A DNA stretch of 64,000 nt, taken from NCBI RefSeq assembly GCF_002005565.1, contig NZ_BDJC01000004.1, positions 124,001-188,000 on the forward strand. The letters run 5' to 3'. Under the pieces are notes generated by a model, which saw only the letters and a program-made list of their open reading frames with translations, did no database searches and was not told the origin of the DNA. Within the stretch, counting starts at the first letter, position 1. Each line of letters begins with the position of its first letter. The DNA is from Streptomyces sp. JHA26 (GTDB taxonomy: Bacteria > Actinomycetota > Actinomycetes > Streptomycetales > Streptomycetaceae). Both the position numbers and the translations under genes were made by a program. Below are positions 50,423 to 59,904 of this stretch, one piece after another.

Positions 50423-50746
50423 ATGCACATCAGGGGCGACCACGTCGAGCTGGTCGTCGGGGGCCGCCTCGACGTCCGCAGCGCGGCGGACGCCCGTACG
50501 GTCCTGCACTCGGCCGTCGACGACGGGGTCGGCGACCTGGTCCTGGACCTGTCCGAGCTGGACTCCTGGGACGCCACCGGACTCGGGGTGATCATGGGGG
50601 TCCACCGGCGGGCCGGCCGCTGCGGCCGGCGCCTGGTGCTGCGCGGTGTTCCGCCGCAGATGCAGCGCCTGCTGGTGGCCACCCGGCTGCACAGGATCCT
50701 GGCCATCGAGGGCGGCATCGGCGTGGAGACCCTGCCCAGGGTGTGA
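50423..50746 (+). CDS. STAS-domain anti-sigma factor antagonist
   Basis: The protein has 107 residues from the ATG at 50423 with GGGGAG nearby. The core LVLDLSELDSWDATGLGVIMG places Thr at the usual phospho-Ser position (D-A-T-G-L). Such proteins bind RsbW-like kinases and, when unphosphorylated, free a sigma factor. No kinase or sigma gene is adjacent. It precedes the large P-loop protein at 51040. Confidence 0.88.
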   Translation: MHIRGDHVELVVGGRLDVRSAADARTVLHSAVDDGVGDLVLDLSELDSWDATGLGVIMGVHRRAGRCGRRLVLRGVPPQMQRLLVATRLHRILAIEGGIGVETLPRV

Positions 50747-51039
50747 CCCCCGGTGGCCGTCGCACCCCGGCGGCCGCGGAACGCCCCGCCGCGAGGACCC
50801 GGGCACCGTCCGGCACGACGCCCGATGCACGCAATCCTCACGAGACCGTGACCTCTCGGACGGACCGGCACCCCGGACTGTCGGAGATACTGGGCGAAGG
50901 TTTAGGGTCTGGCTGCCCGCCGCATCGCAGCCCACTTGGCGGGCCCGGACCAGAAGCGACAGCGCGGTGTGCGGCAAGGCCGGGAGGGGTGGTCCCGACC
51001 GGGGACCCGGCACACGACGCTTTTGGGGGGCTTGAACCT

Positions 51040-53724
51040 ATGGACCCGAACAACCGGGGACCCGAGGAGCACGGCCACGACGGCAGCACGCCGCGCCCGC
51101 GCCCGTCCAGGGACCCCCTCACACCCGACTTCGGACAGCACGCGCCCGCGCTCGCCCGCACCGTGCAGCTCGTCTCCGGCGACTTCCTGCTCACCGTCAA
51201 CCCCGTCGACGGCAGCGAGATCGAGGTCTGCCCGCCTGGGGGTACCTCCCGCTCGAGCGAATTCGAGAGTGGGGGAGAGCGCCCCGCCCGCCCGGAGAAG
51301 CTCACCGCGACCGAACGCGCCGAACTGGACCGCGCCGCCCGGCCGCCCGCCCCGCCGGGCCCGACGCGGCCCGCACTCGGCCTGCTGGCCCGCCAGGACG
51401 AACGCGAACGACTGACCCGGCTGCTCGCCCGCGGCCGTTCGGTGCGCCTGACCGGCCCCGCCGGCTCCGGTCGCACCAGCCTCCTCGACGTCGTCGCCGA
51501 GGACTGCGCCGGCCTCGCGCCCGACGGCGTCGTCCGCCTCAGCGGCTTCCGCCGCACGGCCGACGACCTGCTGTACGACCTCTTCCACGCCGTGTACCGC
51601 GCCCCCCTGCACCGGCCGGACCGGGAGGAACTGCTCGACCTCGTCCGCGAGGTCGGCGCGGTCGTCGTCCTGGACGACGTGGAGTTCGGCGGCGCCGCCC
51701 TCGACGAACTGCTCGACGCCACCCCCGAGTGCGCCTTCCTCGTCGCCGCGACGCCGGACGTGCCCGCCCCCTCGGCCGGCTCCGCCGTCGAGGAGGTCTT
51801 CCTCACCGGCCTGGACCGCTCGGACGGCGTGGAACTGCTGGAGCGCGCCGCCCGGCGGCCCCTCACCGACGAGGAGGCCAACTGGGCCGGTGACCTCTGG
51901 TTCGAGTCCGAGGGCCTGCCCCTGCGGTTCGTGCAGGCCGGTGCGCTGCTGCGCCGGCGCGACCGGCTGCGGGCCGGCGCCGACGCCGTCGACGAGTTCG
52001 GCGTCTTCGCCGACGCCCGCCCGGCCGACGACACGCCCTACGACGCCGCCGAGAACGACGAGGTCCCCCTGCCGTCCGTCGGCGAGGCCGCCGCGCCCGC
52101 GCCGCTGCTCGCCTCCCGGCTGAGCGCCTCGGCCCGCGCCACCCTGGAGTTCGCCGTCGCCCTCGGCGGCGAGGTGCCCCACCAGGCGCACCTGCCCGCG
52201 CTGGTCGGCGACACCCACGCGGACGCCGCCCTCGGCGAGCTGGCCGACTGCGGACTGGTCTCGCCGGTCGGCTCCCGCTACCGGCTCGCCGCCGGGGTCC
52301 TCACCCAGCTGGAGAACGCCGGATACGCCGACGGCGCGCGGGAGAAGGCGTCGGCCACCGCCCGGCACTACGCCTGGTGGGCCGGACACCCCTCGGTCAC
52401 CCCCGAGCGCGTGTGCGCCGAGGCCGACGCCGTGCTGGCCGCCCTCGCCGCGCTGGTGCCGGCGACGGCCCCGGCCGGGGACGACGAGGAGAGCCCCGCC
52501 GTCCAGCTGGCCCGCACCGCGGCCCCCGCGTTCGCCGCCGGACTGCACTGGAGCGCCTGGGAACGGGCGCTGCGCTCCGGCGCCGAGGCCTCCCGGCTCG
52601 CCGGTGACGTCGCCGAACAGGCCTACTTCCACCACGAGCTCGGCGTCCTCGCGCTGTGCGAGGGACAGCTCGACCGGGCCCGTGCCGAGCTGGAGGCGTC
52701 CATCGGGCTGCGCGGCGCGCTCTCCGACAAGCGCGGCGCCGTCTCGGGCCGCCGTGCCCTCGCCCTGGTGTCGGACCGCTCCGGGGACACCCCCGGCCCG
52801 GGTGGCGCCGCGGGACCCGGGGCCGTCGGCGCCGGACTCGGCGCCGCCTTCGGCCCGACCGCGGCCGAGGAGGTGCCCGACGCCCGGCACGAGGAGTCGG
52901 CGTCGCCGCCGGCCGGTGTGCCCGCGCCCTTCCCGCCGCTCCGGCCGTCCCCGCAGTCCCCGACGCTCGTCGTCCGCCGGGACCCGTCCCCGGGGCCGGC
53001 CCGCGGCCCCCTGGGCGGCATCAGGGGACTCGCGCGGCGCAACCTGGCGGCCGCCGGCGCGGGCGCGCTGCTCGTCGCCGTGCTCGGCACGGTGGTGACG
53101 CTGGGCGCCACCTCCGAGAACGACCCGGGCACGCCCGCCGACCAGGTCGGCGTCAACCCGTCCGCGAGCCAGGGCGTCGACGACGGAAGCCTGGGCGCCG
53201 ACCGGCCGGAGGACGACGGCAACGGCTCCGCGGACACCGGTGAGGCGACCGCCCGGCCGACCGACCCCGGCCCGGACGGCACCCCCGGCACCTCCGACGA
53301 CCCGACGCCGGCCGAGTCGGACCGGCCGTCGGACAGCAGCGGGCCCGGACACCCGAGCGGCACCGGCGACCCGAGCGGCACCGGCGACCCCAGCGACCCG
53401 GACGGGTCGGACGGGCCGGGCGGCCCGACGAAGCCGCAGCCGCCCACGTCGTCCAGGCCGCCCACGTCGTCCGAACCGCCGACCTCGTCCGAGCCGCCCA
53501 CCGATCCGCCGTCCCAGACGCCCACGACCGACCCGCCCTCCGAGTCGCCGACGACGCCGCCGACCTCGCCGTCGACCCCGGAGACCTCCAACAGCGCGAC
53601 CGGTCCGGGCACCACCACCCCGACCACCGCGAGCGCTCCCGCCGACGGCCCCGCGACCGCGACGCAGAGCGGCACCCCGACCGGCGGCACGGGGTCCGCC
53701 CCGGCGACCGGGCTGATCGTCTGA
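51040..53724 (+). CDS. Large P-loop ATPase-like membrane protein with Pro/Thr-rich tail
   Basis: The 894-residue protein starts at the ATG at 51040; the longer upstream frame has no features. A P-loop GPAGSGRTSLLD lies at about residues 139-150, with an acidic VVVLDDVEFGG that may be Walker B. A transmembrane helix follows (about 668-690, NLAAAGAGALLVAVLGTVVTLG). The extracellular tail is rich in Pro, Thr, Ser and Gly with short repeats (GTGDPSGTGDPS, SSEPPTSSEPPT). A palindromic DNA repeat inserted in the coding region (51237-51277) adds a short peptide near residue 66. The function is unknown. Confidence 0.8.
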   Translation: MDPNNRGPEEHGHDGSTPRPRPSRDPLTPDFGQHAPALARTVQLVSGDFLLTVNPVDGSEIEVCPPGGTSRSSEFESGGERPARPEKLTATERAELDRAARPPAPPGPTRPALGLLARQDERERLTRLLARGRSVRLTGPAGSGRTSLLDVVAEDCAGLAPDGVVRLSGFRRTADDLLYDLFHAVYRAPLHRPDREELLDLVREVGAVVVLDDVEFGGAALDELLDATPECAFLVAATPDVPAPSAGSAVEEVFLTGLDRSDGVELLERAARRPLTDEEANWAGDLWFESEGLPLRFVQAGALLRRRDRLRAGADAVDEFGVFADARPADDTPYDAAENDEVPLPSVGEAAAPAPLLASRLSASARATLEFAVALGGEVPHQAHLPALVGDTHADAALGELADCGLVSPVGSRYRLAAGVLTQLENAGYADGAREKASATARHYAWWAGHPSVTPERVCAEADAVLAALAALVPATAPAGDDEESPAVQLARTAAPAFAAGLHWSAWERALRSGAEASRLAGDVAEQAYFHHELGVLALCEGQLDRARAELEASIGLRGALSDKRGAVSGRRALALVSDRSGDTPGPGGAAGPGAVGAGLGAAFGPTAAEEVPDARHEESASPPAGVPAPFPPLRPSPQSPTLVVRRDPSPGPARGPLGGIRGLARRNLAAAGAGALLVAVLGTVVTLGATSENDPGTPADQVGVNPSASQGVDDGSLGADRPEDDGNGSADTGEATARPTDPGPDGTPGTSDDPTPAESDRPSDSSGPGHPSGTGDPSGTGDPSDPDGSDGPGGPTKPQPPTSSRPPTSSEPPTSSEPPTDPPSQTPTTDPPSESPTTPPTSPSTPETSNSATGPGTTTPTTASAPADGPATATQSGTPTGGTGSAPATGLIV
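51237..51277 (+). repeat. Palindromic Streptomyces-type repeat inside a coding sequence
   Basis: TGGGGGTACCTCCC (51237-51250) and GGGGGAG (51271-51277) flank CTCGAGCGAATTCGAG. A related block, TGGGGGTACCCCC...GGGGGAGC, lies at 22344-22368 in the rho leader. The insertion keeps the frame and would read PPGGTSRSSEFESGGE. Confidence 0.6.
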
Positions 53725-53735
53725 GGCGGTCCGAC

Positions 53736-53778
53736 GCGCGAGGGGCCGGGTCCGCATCACGGACCCGGCCCCTCGCGC
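53736..53778. terminator. Bidirectional terminator after the P-loop gene
   Basis: A perfect 19-bp stem (53736-53754 with 53760-53778, arm GCGCGAGGGGCCGGGTCCG) has loop CATCA, between convergent genes. Confidence 0.9.
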
Positions 53779-53802
53779 ACGCGGGCCTCACGCCCGTACC
53801 GC

Positions 53803-54474
53803 TCAGAACAGCCGGAGCTTGTCGTCCTCGATGCCGCGCAGGGCGTCGTAGTCCAGGACCGTGCAGCCGATGCCGCGGTCGGTGGCGAGGACGCGCGCCT
53901 GGGGCTTGATCTCCTGGGCCGCGAAGATGCCGCGGACCGGGGCGAGGTGGGGATCGCGGTTCAGCAGTTCCAGATAGCGGGTGAGCTGCTCCACGCCGTC
54001 GATCTCGCCGCGCCGCTTGATCTCGACGGCCACGGTCCCGCCGTCGCCGTCCCGGCACAGGATGTCGACCGGCCCGATGGCCGTCGGGTACTCGCGGCGG
54101 ATCAGGGTGTAGCCCTCGCCGAGGGTCTCGATGCGGTCGGCGAGCAGTTCCTGGAGGTGCGCCTCCACGCCGTCCTTGATGAGACCGGGGTCCACGCCCA
54201 GCTCGTGCGAGGAGTCGTGGAGGATCTCCTCCATCGTGATGATGAGTTTCTCGCCCGCCTTGTTGACGACGGTCCACACGCCCGCCTCGTCACCGGAGCC
54301 CTCCTTGAGGGTGCACGGAGGCGACATCCAGTTCAGGGGTTTGTAGGCCCGGTCGTCGGCATGGATCGAGACGCTGCCGTCCGCCTTGACCAGAATCAGC
54401 CGCGGGGCCGAGGGAAGGTGGGCGGTGAGCCGTCCGGCATAGTCGACGGAGCAGCGGGCAATGACGAGACGCAT
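53803..54474 (-). CDS. nucS: Mismatch-specific endonuclease NucS/EndoMS
   Basis: NucS cuts both strands at mismatches and gives Actinobacteria, which lack MutS/MutL, non-canonical mismatch repair. The 223 residues start at the ATG at 54474 ([14 protein letters not shown]). The nuclease core is visible as [18 protein letters not shown] and EQLTRYLE (D, ExK, Q). The C-terminal KLRLF resembles the clamp-binding tail known for NucS. It sits as in S. coelicolor (SCO5388, from memory). Confidence 0.95.
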   Translation of the reverse strand: MRLVIARCSVDYAGRLTAHLPSAPRLILVKADGSVSIHADDRAYKPLNWMSPPCTLKEGSGDEAGVWTVVNKAGEKLIITMEEILHDSSHELGVDPGLIKDGVEAHLQELLADRIETLGEGYTLIRREYPTAIGPVDILCRDGDGGTVAVEIKRRGEIDGVEQLTRYLELLNRDPHLAPVRGIFAAQEIKPQARVLATDRGIGCTVLDYDALRGIEDDKLRLF

Positions 54475-54755
54475 GGTCGGAAACGCTACTCGACGCGCCC
54501 CTTCCGACGCGATTCGCCTCCGCTCCCGACGCCCGGCGGAATGCCCCGCTTCCCCCCAATGGTCCCGTGTTGCGCACTGGCCGATTGTGTACGTACCGGA
54601 TGGGACCCATCTGGGCATTCTCCTGGTGCGGCCCCGATCGGTTGCTTACGGTATTGAACGGGAGGTCGCGAGGCGTGTACGCAGCGTGTCCGACATCGCG
54701 CACTCCCTTCACTGTCCGGCAACCCCTGTCGATCGGGGGTGCGAGAGGAGTACCC

Positions 54756-55148
54756 ATGTCGCTCGACGTCTCACCGGCCCTACTCGAAAAGGCCGAGCGA
54801 GGCGAGGTCGACGAAGCAGAATTCGTCGACTGCGTCCGGACCTCCCTGCCCTACGCATGGGAGATGATCAGCTCCCTGGTGGCACAGCTGAAGGTCGACG
54901 GCGGAGCCTTCGCCGACAACCAGACGCCCCCGCCGGACGAGCAGGCGCGTGGTCAGCTGCTGCGTGCGCTCGCGAGCGACGCCATACGCGGTGCGCTGCA
55001 GCGGCACTTCGGAGTGCGGCTGGCCTTCCAGAACTGCCACCGGGTGGCGGTGTTCCCGTTGGACTCCTCCGTCGACGAGACGCTGGCCCGTTTCACCTCG
55101 GTGCGCAGCCAAGTGCTGAACCAGTCGCCCGAGTTCCGCGACTGCTGA
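54756..55148 (+). CDS. SCO5389-family protein
   Basis: This 130-residue protein starts at the ATG at 54756 after GAGAGGAG (54743-54750). It is an acidic, mostly helical protein (MSLDVSPALLEKAERGEVDEAEFVDCVRTSL, then PYAWEMISSLVAQL). It corresponds, from memory, to the conserved actinobacterial family named after SCO5389. The function is unknown. It is divergent from nucS and convergent with the LLM oxidoreductase. Confidence 0.8.
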   Translation: MSLDVSPALLEKAERGEVDEAEFVDCVRTSLPYAWEMISSLVAQLKVDGGAFADNQTPPPDEQARGQLLRALASDAIRGALQRHFGVRLAFQNCHRVAVFPLDSSVDETLARFTSVRSQVLNQSPEFRDC

Positions 55149-55262
55149 CGCGACGGTCGTCCGCTTGCCGCTCCGTACGCGGGAGGTGCAGTTCGTACCG
55201 GAGCGGCAAGTCTCCCGCCCGGCCCTTCGCGGGCACCGGACGTTCGTCCGTCCCCGGGTCGC

Positions 55263-56291
55263 TCAGCGGAACCGGGGGAGCACCTCGGTCCCGAGGCGCC
55301 GCACGTTCTCCTCGGTCGCCGCGAGGTCGCCGGAACCCTCGACGAGCAGCGCGAAGCGGGAGATGCCGGTCCGCTCGCTGGTCGCCGCGAGCCGGTCCGC
55401 GCACAGCCGGGGCGTGCCCACCGGGTGCAGCCCGCAGAGCAGTTCGGTGTACGCCAGCGGGTCGCGCATCCGCCGGGCGCGGCCGTCCACCGTGACGTGG
55501 GCGCCCAGCCCCTGGCGCAGCCAGCCCGGCATCGCCTTGAGCAGCGCCTCCGACGCGTCGGCGTGCCGGTCCGCGATCTGGCAGACGCCGGCCGAGACGT
55601 GGGCCGCGTCGTGGATCTCCGCGTCCGGACGCCCGGCGACGCGGGCGTGCCGCCGCCACAGGGCGACCATCTCGGCCTTCTCCTCGTCCCCGACGTGCAT
55701 CCCGAGCAGCATCGGCAGTCCCCGCTCGGCCGCCACGCGCACGCTCGCGGGGGAGGTGCAGGCCATCACGACCTCCGGTCCCGGAACCTCCGACAGGGCC
55801 TGCGACGGCTGCGGGACGACGGGCACCTCGCGAAACCGGAAGCGGTCCCCCGAGGCGGCGACGGCCGGTTCGCGCAGCCAGCGCACCAGCAGATCGAGTG
55901 ACTCCGGGAACCCCGTCTCGTACGCCTGCAGGCCCGCGCCGAACACCTCCAGGTCGACCCACGGGCCGCCGCGGCCCACGCCCAGCGAGAACCGGCCGCC
56001 GCTCGTGACGTGCAGCAGCGCCGCCTGCTCGCCGAGCGCCACCGGATGGGTGGTGGGCAGCACGCTGACCGCCGTGCCGACCCGGATGCGGCGGGTGCGG
56101 CCCAGCAGCAGCGCGGCCAGCGTCACGGCCGACGGACACGTGCCGTACGGCACGAAGTGGTGCTCGGCCAGCCAGACCGTGTCGAGCCCCGCCTCCTCGG
56201 CGACCTCGGCGGAGCGGACCGCGCGGTGCAGCGCCTCGCCCTGGCCCTGGCCCGGGAACTGGGCGCCCAACACGAAACTTCCAACGCGCAT
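55263..56291 (-). CDS. LLM-class flavin-dependent oxidoreductase
   Basis: This 342-residue luciferase-like monooxygenase fold starts at the ATG at 56291 (MRVGSFVLGAQFPGQGQ); the frame upstream of it is a shadow. Motifs are EEAGLDTVWLAEHHF, RIRVGTAVSVLPTTHPVALGEQ and GGRFSLGVGRGGPW. It uses FMN or F420, which cannot be told from the sequence. The substrate is unknown. Confidence 0.88.
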   Translation of the reverse strand: MRVGSFVLGAQFPGQGQGEALHRAVRSAEVAEEAGLDTVWLAEHHFVPYGTCPSAVTLAALLLGRTRRIRVGTAVSVLPTTHPVALGEQAALLHVTSGGRFSLGVGRGGPWVDLEVFGAGLQAYETGFPESLDLLVRWLREPAVAASGDRFRFREVPVVPQPSQALSEVPGPEVVMACTSPASVRVAAERGLPMLLGMHVGDEEKAEMVALWRRHARVAGRPDAEIHDAAHVSAGVCQIADRHADASEALLKAMPGWLRQGLGAHVTVDGRARRMRDPLAYTELLCGLHPVGTPRLCADRLAATSERTGISRFALLVEGSGDLAATEENVRRLGTEVLPRFR

Positions 56292-56492
56292 TGCTCTTCC
56301 TGCTTCCTCGGCTCCGACACGGAGCTCCCCCGCAGGGCATAACCAGCCGACACGTGCCGAGGACACGGCCGGACGAGGGGATTTGCGGATTGTCTGCGGA
56401 ATCCGCCGCCGAGGGAGGTCTGCAGGCGCTTCACCCGCGCCGCGTAGGCTGGACGCGGTCCGTACTTCCTGTATAGCTCCGTGAGGTGTCCT

Positions 56493-56825
56493 GTGTCCCC
56501 GCGTCGCAACCGACCCAAGGGAGCCGGCACGACCGGCCGGAGCGCCGAGGACGACGGCCTCGTCCGCTACGGCGGCCGGCAGACGTCGGAGAGCTGGCGG
56601 GGCGAGGACTGGAACGTACGGCACGTGGCCGGCGCGAGCGCGCAGGGCAAGTCCTACCGCTGCCCGGGCTGCGACCAGCTGATCCCGGACGGCGTCCCGC
56701 ACGTGGTGGCCTGGCCGGCGCACTCGGGCGTCGACGACCGCCGGCACTGGCACAAGTCCTGCTGGAACGCGAAGGACCGCCGCACCACGCGGGTGCAGCG
56801 GTCCCGTAACGCGCCGAGGTTCTGA
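56493..56825 (+). CDS. Small zinc-ribbon protein (often mislabelled ATP/GTP-binding)
   Basis: The 110-residue protein starts at the GTG at 56493. A basic N-terminus is followed by a likely zinc site, YRCPGCDQ with a later HWHKSCW. I see no P-loop, so an ATP/GTP-binding label sometimes given to this gene is unsupported. It is well placed by synteny between the LLM gene and the ABC cluster. A nucleic-acid-binding role is inference. Confidence 0.8.
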   Translation: MSPRRNRPKGAGTTGRSAEDDGLVRYGGRQTSESWRGEDWNVRHVAGASAQGKSYRCPGCDQLIPDGVPHVVAWPAHSGVDDRRHWHKSCWNAKDRRTTRVQRSRNAPRF

Positions 56826-56832
56826 GCGCCGG

Positions 56833-57702
56833 TCAGACGTCCCGCTTCCGCAGCAGGGCGAACGCGCCGGCGAACGCGACGGCCGTCACGACGAGCATGA
56901 TCAGCAGCGGGTCCCAGCCGGACGGGCCGGACTCCGTGAGGGAACTGACGTAGAAGACGCTCATCTGGTTCGGGATCGAGTACTCGAACAGGGCGTCGCG
57001 CACGTCCTCCAGGGACCGCGAGACCATGAACAGGGCGATCACCAGCGGCGCCAGCACGGCCCCGATCATGAGGGTGATCGCGCCCGCCGAATGCCGGATG
57101 ACGGAGCCGACGGCGAGCGAGAGCAGTCCCAGCAGCGCGAGGTAGAACGAGACGCCCACGGTGGCCTTCAGCCACTCCTCACCGGTGGGCGCCACCGCGC
57201 CGTGGTCCTCCAGCAGGGCCACGTGCAGCAGGGCGACGAGCGTCGTGGACACCAGCGTCACCACGAACGCGACCAGGAAGAAGACGATCGCCTTCGCGGC
57301 GAGCACCCGGCCGCGGCTGGGGCAGGCGGTCATCGTCGTGCGGATCATGCCGGTGCCGTACTCCGAGGCCGTGGTCATCACACCGAGCGTGATGACGCAC
57401 ATGCTGCCGAGCAGCAGGCCGAAGAAGCCGAGGCTGAGCGCGTTCTCGCCGGACGCGTCCGCGGAGGACTTCGCCACCAGCACACCGGCCAGCAGGCCGA
57501 TGCCGAGGACCAGCAGGACGAACACGCCCAGCGTCCACATCGTCGAGCGCACCGACCTGATCTTGGTCCACTCGGAGGCCAGCGCGTGCCCGAGGTGCGC
57601 GCGCACCACCGGGATCGGCGAGGTGTAGGCGGGGTACGGCGAACCGGGCGCCGCCTGCCACTCGGGCGCGGCCTGCGGCATCGGGGACTGGGGCGTGCTC
57701 AT
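56833..57702 (-). CDS. ABC-2 type permease, pair A
   Basis: This 289-residue membrane protein starts at the ATG at 57702. A Pro/Ala-rich cytoplasmic N-terminus (about 1-45) precedes about six helices. ASEWTKIRSVRSTMWTL is typical of these permeases, and LGVMTTASEYGTGMIRTTM marks the ABC-2 loop. Its start overlaps the ATPase stop. It is paralogous to the permease at 59128. Confidence 0.9.
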   Translation of the reverse strand: MSTPQSPMPQAAPEWQAAPGSPYPAYTSPIPVVRAHLGHALASEWTKIRSVRSTMWTLGVFVLLVLGIGLLAGVLVAKSSADASGENALSLGFFGLLLGSMCVITLGVMTTASEYGTGMIRTTMTACPSRGRVLAAKAIVFFLVAFVVTLVSTTLVALLHVALLEDHGAVAPTGEEWLKATVGVSFYLALLGLLSLAVGSVIRHSAGAITLMIGAVLAPLVIALFMVSRSLEDVRDALFEYSIPNQMSVFYVSSLTESGPSGWDPLLIMLVVTAVAFAGAFALLRKRDV

Positions 57703-58943
57703 CGGGCGTCCTCGGACTTGGTCGGGTCGGTGACGGGCGCGGGGTCGGTGACGGGCGCGGGGGGAGCGGCCGGGGGAGTCGCGGGGGCGGACGGGGCCTG
57801 CCGCGCGTAGGGGTTGTCCGACGGCGTGCCCGCCGGGGACGCGCCGGGAGCGGCCGGGGCGCCGTAGGGACCCGCGGGGGCCTGGACCGGCGGGCCCTGC
57901 GGCGCGGGCAGGTCGCCCGGCCGGGGCGGCGGCGGGGCGTACCAGCCGGGCTGGCCCTGCCCGGGCACCGGCATCGGAGGCTGCGCGCCGGGCGGCAGCG
58001 GCTGCTGGAGCCCGGCCTTCTGGTCGGCGGTCGACCGGTAGTCGACGGCGCCCTGCGTCATCCGCATGTACGCCTCCTCCAGCGAGGCCTGGTGCGGCGA
58101 CAGCTCCCACAGCCGTACGCCGGACTCGTGCGCGATGTCGCTGATCCGCGGCAGCGCCAGCCCGGTCACCCGCAGCGCCCCGTCCTGCTCGGGCAGCACG
58201 TGGCCGCCCGCCTCGGTCAGCGCGGAGGTCAGCTTCTCGCGCAGCTGCGGTTCGGTGTCCGGCGTGCGCACCCGGGCGAAGTCGGCGGAGTTGGCCGAGA
58301 TGAAGTCCTTGACGCTCATGTCGGCGAGGAGCTGGCCGCGCCCGATGACGATCAGGTGGTCGGCGGTCAGCGCCATCTCGCTCATCAGGTGCGAGGAGAC
58401 GAAGACCGTGCGGCCCTCCGCCGCGAGCGCCTTCATCAGGTTGCGCACCCAGTGGATGCCCTCGGGGTCGAGGCCGTTGACCGGTTCGTCGAACAGCAGC
58501 ACCTGGGGGTCGCCGAGGAGCGCCGCGGCGATGCCGAGCCGCTGGCCCATGCCGAGGGAGAAGCCCTTGGAGCGCCGCTTGGCCACGTCCTGCAGGCCCA
58601 CCACGCCGAGCACCTCGTCCACGCGCCGGGCCGGGATGCCGGACAGCTGGGCCAGGCTCAGCAGGTGGTTGCGGGCGGACCGGCCGCCGTGCACGGCCTT
58701 GGCGTCGAGCAGGGCGCCGACCTGGCGCGGGGCGTTGGGGAGCCTGCGGTACGGGTGACCGCCGATCGTCACGTGCCCCGCGGTCGGGTTGTCCAGGCCG
58801 AGGATCATGCGCATCGTCGTCGACTTGCCGGAGCCGTTGGGTCCGAGGAAGCCGGTCACGGCACCCGGCCGCACCTGGAAGGACAGGTTGTACACAGCGG
58901 TCTTGTCGCCGTAGCGCTTGGTCAGGCCGACTGCCTCGATCAT
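57699..58943 (-). CDS. ABC transporter ATP-binding protein, pair A
   Basis: The product has 414 residues from the ATG at 58943; a GTG three codons upstream is an alternative. Walker A is FLGPNGSGKSTTMR and the signature is GFSLGMGQRLGIAAAL. Walker B is VLLFDEPVNGLDPEGIHWVRNLM, with SSHLMSEMALTADH as H-loop. A long Pro/Gly/Ala-rich C-terminal extension (about 310-414) is unusual. Pair B at 59128-60920 has the same order and near-identical motifs. The substrate is unknown. Confidence 0.92.
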   Translation of the reverse strand: MIEAVGLTKRYGDKTAVYNLSFQVRPGAVTGFLGPNGSGKSTTMRMILGLDNPTAGHVTIGGHPYRRLPNAPRQVGALLDAKAVHGGRSARNHLLSLAQLSGIPARRVDEVLGVVGLQDVAKRRSKGFSLGMGQRLGIAAALLGDPQVLLFDEPVNGLDPEGIHWVRNLMKALAAEGRTVFVSSHLMSEMALTADHLIVIGRGQLLADMSVKDFISANSADFARVRTPDTEPQLREKLTSALTEAGGHVLPEQDGALRVTGLALPRISDIAHESGVRLWELSPHQASLEEAYMRMTQGAVDYRSTADQKAGLQQPLPPGAQPPMPVPGQGQPGWYAPPPPRPGDLPAPQGPPVQAPAGPYGAPAAPGASPAGTPSDNPYARQAPSAPATPPAAPPAPVTDPAPVTDPTKSEDAR

Positions 58944-59040
58944 GCTCCGCACCCATCGAAAGGTTCAGGACAGCGGGGCACACGCCCCCGTAAGGGTTAG
59001 GAGGATATCGAGGCGCTGACGGTTCCCTTCAAGTCCGGGT

Positions 59041-59122
59041 AAAAAACCGGTCGTCCCGGGCCCCTCCCCGGGCCCGTCGTCGGCCTCCCGCCCCTCCGGG
59101 CGTACGGCGGGAGGCCGACGAC
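59041..59122 (-). terminator. Terminator after permease B
   Basis: A 17-bp stem pairs GTCGTCGGCCTCCCGCC (59076-59092) with GGCGGGAGGCCGACGAC (59106-59122). A second CCCGGGCCCC dyad and a T-tract on the minus strand (59041-59046) follow. Confidence 0.75.
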
Positions 59123-59127
59123 AGGTC

Positions 59128-59904
59128 CTAGGCGTCCCGCCTCTTCAGCACGAGGTAGCCGCCGACGAGCGCCGCCACCACCCACAGCACCATGATCCCC
59201 AGGCCGCCCCAGGGGCCGTACGGGGTGTCGTCGTCGATCGGCGTCACCACCTGCATGATCTTGCTGCCGGCCTGGTCGGGCAGGAACTGGCCGACCTTCT
59301 TGGTCACGTCGACGTTGCCGAGGATGTTGGAGATCAGGAAGAAGAACGGCATCAGGATGCCGAGCGACAGCATGGGGGAGCGCAGCATCGCGGCGACGCC
59401 CATCGAGAACACCGCGATGAGGGTCATGTAGAGGCCGCCGCCGATGACCGCCCGCAGCACGCCCGGGTCGCCGATCGACGCCTTGAGGTCGCCGAGCATC
59501 ACCTGCCCGAGGAAGAAGGTGACGAAGCTGGTGACCATGGAGACGACCAGGGCGAGCCCCGTGGCCACGACGATCTTGCTGAACAGGAAGGTGCCGCGCT
59601 GCGGCACGGCCGCCAGCGAGGTGCGGATCATGCCGGAGCTGTACTCGTTCGCCACCACCAGCACCCCGAACACGATCATCGCCAGCTGACCGAGGCTCAT
59701 CCCGGCGAAGCTGATGAAGGTCGGGTCGAAGAAGAGCCGCTCCCGCTCGCTCATGTCACCGAACTCGTTCTTCGCCAGGGCCGAGATCAGCATGCCGAGG
59801 GCGACGGTGACGACCACGGCCAGGGACAGCGTCCACACCGTGGACGCCACCGACCGGATCTTGGTCCACTCGGACCGGACGACCTGGGTCGCGGCCGTGC
59901 TCAT
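59128..59904 (-). CDS. ABC-2 type permease, pair B
   Basis: This 258-residue membrane protein starts at the ATG at 59904 (MSTAATQVVRSEWTKIRSVAS). Six hydrophobic helices and LVVANEYSSGMIRTSL in the ABC-2 loop are present. It pairs with the ATPase at 59901, whose stop it overlaps. It is paralogous to permease A, a likely local duplication. Confidence 0.9.
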   Translation of the reverse strand: MSTAATQVVRSEWTKIRSVASTVWTLSLAVVVTVALGMLISALAKNEFGDMSERERLFFDPTFISFAGMSLGQLAMIVFGVLVVANEYSSGMIRTSLAAVPQRGTFLFSKIVVATGLALVVSMVTSFVTFFLGQVMLGDLKASIGDPGVLRAVIGGGLYMTLIAVFSMGVAAMLRSPMLSLGILMPFFFLISNILGNVDVTKKVGQFLPDQAGSKIMQVVTPIDDDTPYGPWGGLGIMVLWVVAALVGGYLVLKRRDA

